Shown in pieces: positions 14,603 through 22,040 of a stretch of DNA of 64,000 nucleotides. The notes beneath the pieces were generated by a model. The model saw nothing but the letters and a program-made list of their open reading frames with translations. It was not told where the DNA came from and made no database searches. The first letter of the stretch is position 1, and the number at the start of each line of letters is the position of its first letter. The stretch is from positions 3,348,001 through 3,412,000 of the forward strand of contig OZ241898.1 in NCBI GenBank assembly GCA_965203525.1, read 5' to 3'. The position numbers and the translations under genes are program-made. Origin of the DNA: WTFV01 sp965203525. Lineage in GTDB: Bacteria; Acidobacteriota; Vicinamibacteria; Vicinamibacterales; UBA8438.

Positions 14603-16918
14603 ATGTCAGCGCCAGCCAGTCGATTCCCGGTCCTCGTCGCCGCCATCGCCCTGGCCGCGGCCGGTCTGCTCGCCGGCGGCGGCCCCGTCTCCGCGCGCCA
14701 GGCGGCCGTCGCCATCGACGGCGACGACGTCGGGGGCGTCGTCCGCGGCCCGAACGGGCCCGAGGCGGGGGTCTGGGTGATCGCGGAGACCGACGACTTC
14801 GCCACCCGGTTCGTCAAGATCGTCGTGACGGACGACGAGGGACGGTACGTGCTGCCGGATCTCCCGGACGCCGGGTACGAGATCCGGGTGCGCGGCTACG
14901 GCCTCGCCGATTCGCCGCCGGCCGCCGCCCGGCCGGGCGAGACGCTGGACCTGACCGCGGTCCCCGCGGCCACGCCGCGGGAGGCCGCCGCCGTCTACCC
15001 CGCCAACTACTGGTACGCGCTGATGGAGGTGCCGGACCCGTCCGAGTTCCCCGGCACCGGCCCCGACGGCAACGGCATCGCCCCCGGCATGCGGACGCAG
15101 GCCCACTGGATCGACACGCTCAAGCAGGGATGCCAGCTCTGCCACCAGCTCGGGAATCTGGCCACGCGCGAGATCCCGAACCCGGAGGCGTTCGACTCGA
15201 CCGCCGCGGCGTGGGCGCACCGGATCGTGACCGGACAGCGCGCCCCGCAGATGGCCTCCTACATGAACCGGTTCGGCCGCGACCGGGGCATCGCCGCCTA
15301 CGCCGACTGGACCGACCGCATCACCGCCGGCGAGGTGCCGGAGGCGCCGCCGCGCCCGCGCGGCCGCGAGCGGGACGTCGTGCTGACGATGTGGGCCTGG
15401 GGCGGCGACACCGCCTACGTCCACGACGAGATCGCGACCGACAAGCGCGACCCCCGCGTCAACGCCGGCGGTCCGGTCTACGGCGTCGAGTTCGCCCACG
15501 ACAAGCTGCTCTGGGTCGATCCGGCGGCGAACGACGCCGGCGAGGTGGCGCTGCCGGTCCGCGACACGCCCGGCGAGGGGGACTATCGCTCCTACATCGC
15601 CCGGGAGATGCCGATCCCCTCCTTCTACTTCGGCGACGAACTGCTCTGGAACAACCCCGGCAACCCGCACAACCCGATGATGGACGGCCGGGGCCGGATC
15701 TGGATGACGCACCAGATCCGCGGACCCGGCAACCCGGCGTGGTGCCGGGAGGGCTCCGGCAACCCCTTCGCGCGGCACTACCCGCTGGCCGGCGCGGCGC
15801 GCCACGCGGCGTACTACGACCCGGCCACCGGACACGTGGAGCTGATCGACACCTGCTTCAACACCCACCATCTGCAATTCGGCTTCGACGAAGACGACAC
15901 GCTGTACTTCAGCTCGGTAAGCGACGTCATCGGCTGGATCAACACCCGGGTCTACGAGGAGACCGGCGACGCGCAGGCCGCGCAGGGCTGGTGCCCCACC
16001 ATCGTCGACACCACCGGCGACGGGCGGATCGGCGCGTGGACCGGCTACCGCGAGGACCCGGATCCGGCGCGGGACCGCCAGATGGGGCGCGGCTGGTACG
16101 GCATCGTGCCCGACCCGACGGCGGAGAACGTCGTCTGGGCGGCGTCGGGAGGCGTGCCGGGCCAGATCGTGCGGCTCTCGATCGGCGACGACCCGCCGGC
16201 GACGTGCGTCGCGGAGTACTACCAGCCGCCGTTCGACAACCCGGACGCGCCGGTCCAGGGGTACTCGCCGCGCGGGATCGACGTCGACCGCAACGGCGTC
16301 GTCTGGACCGCGCTCTCCGGCAGCGGTCACCTCGCCCGCTTCGACCGCGGCCGGTGCGCGGTGCGGAACGGTCCGGCCGCCACCGGCCAGCACTGCCCCG
16401 AAGGCTGGACCCTCCACGCCACGCCGGGACCGCAGATGCAGGGGGTCACCGCCCACGGCAGCGCCGACTTCCACTATTACAACTGGGTCGACCAGTTCGA
16501 CACGCTCGGCCTGGGTCCGAACGTGCCGATCGCCACCGGCTCGACTTCCGACGCGCTGCTCGCCTTCCTGCCGGACACCGAGGAGTTCGTCGTCCTGCGC
16601 GTCCCCTACCCGCTCGGCTTCTACTCGCGCGGCATGGACGGGCGCATCGACGATCCGGACGCCGGATGGAAGGGCCGCGCGATATGGGCCGACTACGGCA
16701 CGAACGCCGTCTGGCACATCGAGGGGGGCAAGGGAACGCGGAGCCATCTGGTGAAGTTCCCAGGTACGCCCGCACCCGCTGGCGCACTGAGCCGCGCGGC
16801 CGGGTCCCCCGCCGGACGTGGGATGGACAGACGGGATCATAGTCCCGCTGGCGCACTGAGAGCCGCGCGGCCGGGTCCCCCCTGCTCCCCGGCAGCCGGA
16901 GTCCGAGCAGCAGGCTGA
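14603..16918 (+). CDS. Secreted carboxypeptidase-regulatory/propeller protein with one CxxCH motif
   Basis: 771 residues from ATG 14603 (GGGAGGG upstream). Signal peptide 1-32. A carboxypeptidase regulatory-like beta-sandwich covers about 42-115 (VGGVVRGPNGPEAGVWVIAE and FVKIVVTDDEGRYVLPDLPD). A segment with CQLCH follows (Cys177, Cys180, His181), a possible c-type heme site. A large propeller-like region then runs to about residue 715 (GRIWMTHQI, DRNGVVWTALSGSGHLARFD, ADYGTNAVWHIEGG). This architecture is known from Acidobacteria/Chloroflexi exoproteins related to lyases, but no reaction can be assigned. The last ~40 residues are low complexity and derive from the direct repeats at 16775-16946, so the ancestral C terminus was probably shorter. 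Confidence 0.8.
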   Translation: MSAPASRFPVLVAAIALAAAGLLAGGGPVSARQAAVAIDGDDVGGVVRGPNGPEAGVWVIAETDDFATRFVKIVVTDDEGRYVLPDLPDAGYEIRVRGYGLADSPPAAARPGETLDLTAVPAATPREAAAVYPANYWYALMEVPDPSEFPGTGPDGNGIAPGMRTQAHWIDTLKQGCQLCHQLGNLATREIPNPEAFDSTAAAWAHRIVTGQRAPQMASYMNRFGRDRGIAAYADWTDRITAGEVPEAPPRPRGRERDVVLTMWAWGGDTAYVHDEIATDKRDPRVNAGGPVYGVEFAHDKLLWVDPAANDAGEVALPVRDTPGEGDYRSYIAREMPIPSFYFGDELLWNNPGNPHNPMMDGRGRIWMTHQIRGPGNPAWCREGSGNPFARHYPLAGAARHAAYYDPATGHVELIDTCFNTHHLQFGFDEDDTLYFSSVSDVIGWINTRVYEETGDAQAAQGWCPTIVDTTGDGRIGAWTGYREDPDPARDRQMGRGWYGIVPDPTAENVVWAASGGVPGQIVRLSIGDDPPATCVAEYYQPPFDNPDAPVQGYSPRGIDVDRNGVVWTALSGSGHLARFDRGRCAVRNGPAATGQHCPEGWTLHATPGPQMQGVTAHGSADFHYYNWVDQFDTLGLGPNVPIATGSTSDALLAFLPDTEEFVVLRVPYPLGFYSRGMDGRIDDPDAGWKGRAIWADYGTNAVWHIEGGKGTRSHLVKFPGTPAPAGALSRAAGSPAGRGMDRRDHSPAGALRAARPGPPCSPAAGVRAAG

Positions 16919-16946
16919 ACAGGGCGGCGCACTGAGAGCCGTCCCC
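16775..16946. repeat. Direct repeats across the stop region of the propeller gene
   Basis: A ~36-bp unit at 16775-16810 recurs at 16844-16881 (offset 69 bp, 33 unrelated bases between). A shortened third copy lies at 16923-16946. The units are read in different frames, change the C terminus of the upstream protein and end exactly where the convergent amidohydrolase stop begins. Confidence 0.8.
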
Positions 16947-18485
16947 CTACTCCTGCGTCAGGTGGCGGCCCCGGAGCGGACGGCCCGGCGCGGCGCCCTC
17001 GACCAGCGCGCCGTCACGGACCACGAACGTGCCCGCGACGAGCACGTGCTCGATGCCGGCCGAGTGCCGATCCGGCGCGTCGTAGGTCGCGCGATCGAGG
17101 ATCCGCTCCGGGTCGAAGATCGTCAGGTCGGCGTCGCTCCCCACCTGCACCCGCCCCTTGCGGGCCATCTCCGGCACGATGGATTCGAGCCGCCGGGCCG
17201 GCAGCAGCGTCATCTTGCGCAGGGCGTCCGGCAACGACAGCGCGCCGCGGTCGCGGGCGTAGTGGCCGAGGATGCGGGCGAAGGTGCCGGCGCCGCGCGG
17301 GTGGGAGCGGCCGGCGCTGAAGGGGATGCCGTCGCTGGCCGCGATGACGTCGGGCTGGCTGACGATCCACTCGTTGATCGCTTCCGACCGGCCGTGCATG
17401 ATCACCCACCCGCCCTGTTGCCGGTAGCGCTCGAACGTCTCGGGGGTCAGCCGCTCGCCGGTGCCGACCCATTGCAACCTCCGGTAGGCGTCGCGGGGGC
17501 GGCCGGCCCAGCCGTCGAACAGCGGCGATTCGATGAGCGAGGCGCTCGCCGTGTAGGGATACGCCTCGGTCGTCACGTCGAGTCCCCGCTCGCGCGCCCC
17601 CCGGATCATCGCGAGCGCCTCTTCCGCCCGCGCGCCCGCGGTGCTGTTCACGTGCACGACGTGGACCGCCGCGCCGGTGACCGCCGCGTTCGCGATCACT
17701 TCCTGGAAGGGAGCGAGCGCGCCGCCGCGCGGGAAGGCGGCCGACGAACGGAGGTGGACGAACGCCGGCGCCTCGTACTCGGCCGCGACCTCGAACATCT
17801 GCAGCAGCTCGCGGTGGCTCGCCCCCGGCGTGTAGCCCAGCCCGAAGCCGAGACCGATGCCCCCCGCGCGCAGGCCGCGCTCCATGAGCCGCCGCAGCCG
17901 GACCAGTTCCTCGTCGCTCGCGGCGCGATACAGCGTGTCGTCGCCGCTCGCGCCCAGCGAGAACGTCCCGTTCGCGTTGGCGCGGGCGAAGACGCTCCCC
18001 AGGGCCCGGGTCCGCGCGCCCTGGTGGCTCACCGACGCGCCGTAGTTGATGAGCGCCGCGCCGCCGCGCCGCCCGTACCAGCGGTCGACGGGATACGCCC
18101 CGATCTCGAGCTCCAGGGCCGTCGTCACGCCGTCCAGCGCCTGGTACCGGTTGCTGACCGGGTCCTGTCCGTGCGCGTGCAGGTCGATGAAGCCGGGCGC
18201 GACCACCAGCCCCCCGGCATCGACCACCGTGGTCCCCGGCAACGGCGTCCCGGAGACCGCCACGACCGCGCCGTCCCGGATCCCGACGTGGCGCACCGCG
18301 TCGAGCCCGCTCTCCGGGTCGACGACCCGCCCCCCGGCGAGCACGACGTCGAACGGTTCGAGAACGGACGCGGCGGACGCGCTCGGCGGCGGGTCGCCGC
18401 TCGAGCAACCGAGCGCCAGCACGGCCGCCCAGGCCAGCTTCCCGAGCGCCGTCCGGCCGCGCCGGGCCCGGCTGTCGGTCATCAT
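16947..18485 (-). CDS. Lipoprotein N-acyl-D-amino-acid deacylase (amidohydrolase superfamily)
   Basis: 512 residues from ATG 18485 (an adjacent ATG follows). A lipobox LALGC at about 25-29 marks an exported lipoprotein. The D-aminoacylase-type TIM barrel has FDVVLAGGRVVDPESGLD (about 45-62), the metal motif GFIDLHAHGQDP (about 96-107), VHVVHVNST, VTTEAYPYTAS, a conserved IMHGRSE and the late VIAASDGIPF. Relatives release a carboxylic acid and a free D-amino acid. The start codon overlaps the transporter stop by one base, so it is the third gene of the thiolase-transporter-deacylase operon. Extracytoplasmic location is unusual for the family but shared by many marine relatives. Confidence 0.87.
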   Translation of the reverse strand: MMTDSRARRGRTALGKLAWAAVLALGCSSGDPPPSASAASVLEPFDVVLAGGRVVDPESGLDAVRHVGIRDGAVVAVSGTPLPGTTVVDAGGLVVAPGFIDLHAHGQDPVSNRYQALDGVTTALELEIGAYPVDRWYGRRGGAALINYGASVSHQGARTRALGSVFARANANGTFSLGASGDDTLYRAASDEELVRLRRLMERGLRAGGIGLGFGLGYTPGASHRELLQMFEVAAEYEAPAFVHLRSSAAFPRGGALAPFQEVIANAAVTGAAVHVVHVNSTAGARAEEALAMIRGARERGLDVTTEAYPYTASASLIESPLFDGWAGRPRDAYRRLQWVGTGERLTPETFERYRQQGGWVIMHGRSEAINEWIVSQPDVIAASDGIPFSAGRSHPRGAGTFARILGHYARDRGALSLPDALRKMTLLPARRLESIVPEMARKGRVQVGSDADLTIFDPERILDRATYDAPDRHSAGIEHVLVAGTFVVRDGALVEGAAPGRPLRGRHLTQE

Positions 18486-19894
18486 CACCACAACCCCAGC
18501 ACCTTCCACCACGCGACCCCGACCACGAGCCAGACGGCCAGGTTCAGCACCGAGGCGTAGAACCCGGCGCGCCACCAGTCGCGCAGGCTGACGTAGCCCT
18601 CGATGAAGATGACCGGTGAGGTGGTCGTGCCGTAGTGGGTCAGACCGGCCTGCAGGTTGTTGAGGAAGAGCAGGCCGTAGACCACGATCCCGGCCGGCGC
18701 GCCGACCCCGACGAGCAGCGTGACGAACGGGCCGTAGAGCGCCAGCGCGTGCACCGTCGTGCTGGCGAAGAAGTAGTGCGTGTAAAAGTAGATGATCAGC
18801 GTGACGACGAACACCGCGATCCAGGGCACGCCGGTGAACCAGGCGCCGATCCACCCGGCGAAGGCGGCCGTCACCCCGGTCTCGTTCAGCAGGCCGCCCA
18901 GGGTCAGCAGGCCGCCGTACCACACGAAGACGTCCCACGCCGAACGTTCGCCGAGCGCGGCGTCCCAGGTCAGGGTGCCCGAGACGAAGAGCACGCCGAG
19001 CCCGACGAAGGCGACCAGCCCCGGCGACAGCCAGTCGACGTAGGACGACAGCACCCAGAATCCGATGAGGAAGACGAACACCCCGAGCACGATCGCCTCG
19101 GCGCCCCGGAGCGGTCCGAGCCGGTCGAGCTCGCGCCGGGCGAACTCGCGCGCCGCCGGCGTGCGCCGGACGTCCGGCGGCACGACCCGCAGCATCAGCA
19201 GCGGCACCGCCGCGCTCGACACCAGGCCCGGCGCCAGCCCGGCGACGAACCAGCTCGTCCAGGTGACCTCGACCCCGGCGAACTCGCGCGCCAGGTCCCC
19301 GAGCAGCAGGTTGGCGGCGCTGCTGTAGAAGAACATCGCCGAGGCGATGGTGCTCGTCTGGTACATGCACGTCATCAGGAACGCGCCGAGCCGCCGCGAG
19401 GTGGGGCCGGGCTCCGACTCGTAGAGCGTGCTGACGCCGCGGGCGATCGGGAAGACGATGCTGGCCGACCGCGCGGTGATCGACGGCACGCCGGTGGCGA
19501 GCGTGAGGTCCGTCAGGTGCAGCGCATAGCCGAGGCCGAGCGACGTGCGGCCGATGGCGCGCACGAACCAGAGCGCGATGCGGCGCGCGAGGCCGCACTC
19601 GCGCAGCGCCCGCGACATCATCATGGCGGCCAGCACCATCCAGACGGACGCGGCGGAGTAGCCCTGCAGCGCCCGTCCCATCGGCACGCCCCCGGCCAGG
19701 ATCACCATCGTGATCCCCAGCAGCACCACCTGCGAGCCGGGCAGCGGCTGGAGCATCAGCCCGGCGATGGTCGCGAAGAAGACGCCGGTGATGCGCCAGC
19801 CCCGCGGCTCGATGCCGTCGGGGACCGGCAGCACGTGCGCGACCAGCACGTAGATGCCGAGCAGGACGAGCAGCCGGGCCGGCTTGCCAGCCAT
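18485..19894 (-). CDS. SLC13/DASS-family anion:sodium symporter
   Basis: 469 residues from ATG 19894. About 11-12 hydrophobic segments span the protein (for example 5-25, 30-60, 65-90, 255-300, 335-365, 385-420). The two DASS half-motifs are visible: the TM5 region around QTSTIASAMFFYSSAANLLL and the C-terminal GTTTSPVIFIEGYVSLRDWW. Family members take up dicarboxylates, citrate or sulfate with sodium. Nine bases separate it from the thiolase stop, and its own stop overlaps the deacylase start. I infer it imports the acid released by that lipoprotein. Confidence 0.87.
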   Translation of the reverse strand: MAGKPARLLVLLGIYVLVAHVLPVPDGIEPRGWRITGVFFATIAGLMLQPLPGSQVVLLGITMVILAGGVPMGRALQGYSAASVWMVLAAMMMSRALRECGLARRIALWFVRAIGRTSLGLGYALHLTDLTLATGVPSITARSASIVFPIARGVSTLYESEPGPTSRRLGAFLMTCMYQTSTIASAMFFYSSAANLLLGDLAREFAGVEVTWTSWFVAGLAPGLVSSAAVPLLMLRVVPPDVRRTPAAREFARRELDRLGPLRGAEAIVLGVFVFLIGFWVLSSYVDWLSPGLVAFVGLGVLFVSGTLTWDAALGERSAWDVFVWYGGLLTLGGLLNETGVTAAFAGWIGAWFTGVPWIAVFVVTLIIYFYTHYFFASTTVHALALYGPFVTLLVGVGAPAGIVVYGLLFLNNLQAGLTHYGTTTSPVIFIEGYVSLRDWWRAGFYASVLNLAVWLVVGVAWWKVLGLW

Positions 19895-19903
19895 GGCCCG
19901 GGA

Positions 19904-21106
19904 CTAGCCGGCCCGCTCCAGGACGGCGGCCAGCCCCTGGCCGACACCGATGCAGAGCGTGACCAGGGCGTAGCGGCCCGCGATCCGCTCCAACTGCCGG
20001 ACGGCGGTCAACGTCAGGCGGGCGCCCGACGCGCCCAGCGGATGACCGACCGCGATGGCGCCGCCGTTCGGGTTCACGCGGCCGTCGTCCGGATCGATCT
20101 CCAGCAGCTTCAGGCAGCCGAGCACCTGCGTGGCGAACGCCTCGTTGATCTCGATGACGTCCACGTCCGCCAGCGTGAGCCCGGCCCGGGCCAACGCCTT
20201 CTTCGCGGCCGGCGCCGGCCCGAGCCCCATCACCCGCGGCTCGACCCCGGCGACCGCCGCCGAGACGATGCGCGCCCGCGGCGCCGCGCCGGCCTCCTCG
20301 CCGGCCGCGCGCGACCCGACGACGAGCGCCGCCGCGCCGTCGTTGACGCCGGACGCATTGCCGGCCGTGACCACGCCGCCGGCGGCCAGGGGGCGCAATC
20401 CGGCCAGCTTCTCCGGGCTGGTCCCGGGACGCGGGTGCTCGTCTTCGGCGACCTCGGTCGTCCGGCCGCGCGGCCCCGGCGCGGTGACCGGGTGGAGCTC
20501 GCCGGAATGGAAGCACTCCGCCTTCGCCCGCGCGTACCGCGCCTGCGACCGGGCGGCGAAGCGGTCGCTTTCGCCGCGGCCGATGCCGAGATCGCGCGCC
20601 ACCTCCTCGGCCGTCTCGTACATGGCGTGATCGCCGAACGCGGCGGTCATGCGCGGGTTGGGGAAGCGCGACCCGAGGGTGGTGTCGAACGCCGCGAGCT
20701 GCCGGCCCCAGGCGCGTTCCGACTTCGCCATGACGAACGGCGCGCGGCTCATGCTCTCCACGCCGCCGGCCACGAACAGATCGCCCTGCCCGCACGCCAC
20801 GGCCCGCGCCGCGTCGACCACCGCGGCCAGCCCGCTCGCGCAGAGCCGGTTCACGGTCATGCCGGCGACCTCGACCGGCAGGCCGCCCAGCAGGCCCGCG
20901 CGCCGCGCGACGTTGCGGCAGTCCTCCCCCGCCTGGTTCGTGCAGCCGGCGATCACGTCCTCGAAGCGGTCCGCCGCGAACGGGCTCCGCGCGACCAGCG
21001 CGCCGATCAGATCGCCGAGCAGGTCGTCGGGACGGACCGGCGCGAGCGCGCCGGCGTGGCGGCCGAACGGCGTCCGCAGGCCATCGTAGATGAAAGCGTC
21101 GATCAT
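19904..21106 (-). CDS. Thiolase (acetyl-CoA acyltransferase, beta-ketoadipyl-CoA thiolase-like)
   Basis: 400 residues from ATG 21106. All thiolase signatures are present: nucleophile Cys in NRLCASG (about residue 89), VAGGVESMSRAPFVM, NPNGGAIAVGHPLGASGAR with the catalytic His, and the second Cys in CIGVGQG near the end. The N terminus (MIDAFIYDGLRTPFGRHAGA) and CTNQAGEDCRNVAR resemble PcaF/PaaJ, which cleave 3-oxoadipyl-CoA to succinyl-CoA and acetyl-CoA. A short-chain beta-ketothiolase remains possible. It heads the operon with the transporter and deacylase. A TATAAT box lies only six bases upstream of the ATG. Confidence 0.92.
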   Translation of the reverse strand: MIDAFIYDGLRTPFGRHAGALAPVRPDDLLGDLIGALVARSPFAADRFEDVIAGCTNQAGEDCRNVARRAGLLGGLPVEVAGMTVNRLCASGLAAVVDAARAVACGQGDLFVAGGVESMSRAPFVMAKSERAWGRQLAAFDTTLGSRFPNPRMTAAFGDHAMYETAEEVARDLGIGRGESDRFAARSQARYARAKAECFHSGELHPVTAPGPRGRTTEVAEDEHPRPGTSPEKLAGLRPLAAGGVVTAGNASGVNDGAAALVVGSRAAGEEAGAAPRARIVSAAVAGVEPRVMGLGPAPAAKKALARAGLTLADVDVIEINEAFATQVLGCLKLLEIDPDDGRVNPNGGAIAVGHPLGASGARLTLTAVRQLERIAGRYALVTLCIGVGQGLAAVLERAG

Positions 21107-21112
21107 CGGGCG

Positions 21113-21118
21113 ATTATA
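21113..21118 (-). promoter_or_regulatory. -10 box directly ahead of the thiolase start (possible leaderless mRNA)
   Basis: Minus-strand TATAAT ends six bases before ATG 21106. Transcription would start at or next to the A of the start codon. No Shine-Dalgarno precedes the ATG, which fits a leaderless message. The -35 region is weak. Confidence 0.4.
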
Positions 21119-21202
21119 GGCCCCAACCTTCGGCGCGTCCGGCCGAATCGCGCAGGCGGCGGTCCTTCCCGGCCGCGGGCCCGGTTCACCGTTCGGCGTA
21201 CG

Positions 21203-21625
21203 TCATGCAGGTGTCCGGAGACCCTCGAGGTCCGCCGCGGACAGCAGCCGCCGATCCCGGCAGACGAAGGTGAGCGGGCGCGCGAGCCGTTCCCGGACCA
21301 GAAGCGCCGCCCCCAACTGCCCGGCGTCGGCGGCGCGCAACGGGTACCGCATCAACAGCGCATCCGCTCGGGACCGGACGGCAAGCACGTCGGTCACTTC
21401 GTCCCAACTGCCGGCAAGGACGTCGAGCCGGTCGAACACGCCGCGGCGCTGCGGCCGCGAGAGCAACCCCTCACGCATCCGCCGCGCGACCGCGCTCACG
21501 ATCTCGGTGCGCGTCCAGGCCCACGTGACGATGTGATCGTCTTCCGACAGCCAGCCGCGAACCAGATCGCTGTCCGCTTCGGCGACGATCAACGGAACGA
21601 GCGCCGACGCATCCCAGTACCTCAA
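21203..21625 (-). CDS. vapC: PIN-domain toxin VapC
   Basis: 140 residues from ATG 21625. MRYWDASALVPLIVAEADSD starts the PIN fold (Asp5). Other acidic ligands lie in TRTEIVSAVARR (Glu near 41), LRAADAGQLGAALL (about 97-110) and TFVCRDRRLLSAAD (about 118-131). It is a putative RNase of a type II toxin-antitoxin pair. The start overlaps the antitoxin stop by four bases (ATGA). The locus is unlinked to the other PIN cassette and of a different subgroup. Confidence 0.88.
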   Translation of the reverse strand: MRYWDASALVPLIVAEADSDLVRGWLSEDDHIVTWAWTRTEIVSAVARRMREGLLSRPQRRGVFDRLDVLAGSWDEVTDVLAVRSRADALLMRYPLRAADAGQLGAALLVRERLARPLTFVCRDRRLLSAADLEGLRTPA

Positions 21626-21915
21626 AGCCGATCCGCCCGGTCCTCGGCGAGCGCTTCCGAGATGCTGGCCGGCAGCGCCAGCGGCGGCGATTTCAGTATG
21701 GCCGCGGCACTTCCGCTGCCGGGCCTCAACAGCCCGTCGCCGATCAGTCGTTCGCGGATCCCCCCGTCGTCCCCCCTTGCCGGAGGAACCAGTCTGGCAA
21801 CCGGCGCGCCTCGGTCGAGGACCTCGACCTCGCCGCCGCGACGGACCTCCCGGAGATAGCGGGACAGGTTCGCCTTCAATTCGGACACCGATGCGGTGCT
21901 CATCGTGACCATCAT
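21622..21915 (-). CDS. Phd/YefM-family antitoxin
   Basis: 97 residues from the first of two adjacent ATGs (21915); 21912 or 21903 are alternative starts. STASVSELKANLSRYLREVR followed by EVEVLDRGAPVARLVPP is the classical Phd/YefM DNA-binding fold. The remaining ~45 residues would wrap the toxin. It binds its own promoter in this family, and the operator should lie right of 21915. It partners the VapC gene that overlaps its stop. Confidence 0.85.
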   Translation of the reverse strand: MMVTMSTASVSELKANLSRYLREVRRGGEVEVLDRGAPVARLVPPARGDDGGIRERLIGDGLLRPGSGSAAAILKSPPLALPASISEALAEDRADRL

Positions 21916-22040
21916 GGTCTCGACGTGCAGGTCATGCAAGTCGTTTCCCGATGCTCGAAGGATCCGCCGCGGCGGCACCCCGCAAGGCCGGCGCGGCGCC
22001 ACGGAACGTCAGCCGCTCCGTGGCGTCCGTTGCGTCCCGC

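Noticed and set aside
18635..21859. 1074-codon plus-strand ORF
   Set aside because: Antisense to the thiolase and transporter genes; composition is Arg/His/Gln-rich with no domain, as expected of a GC-rich shadow frame.
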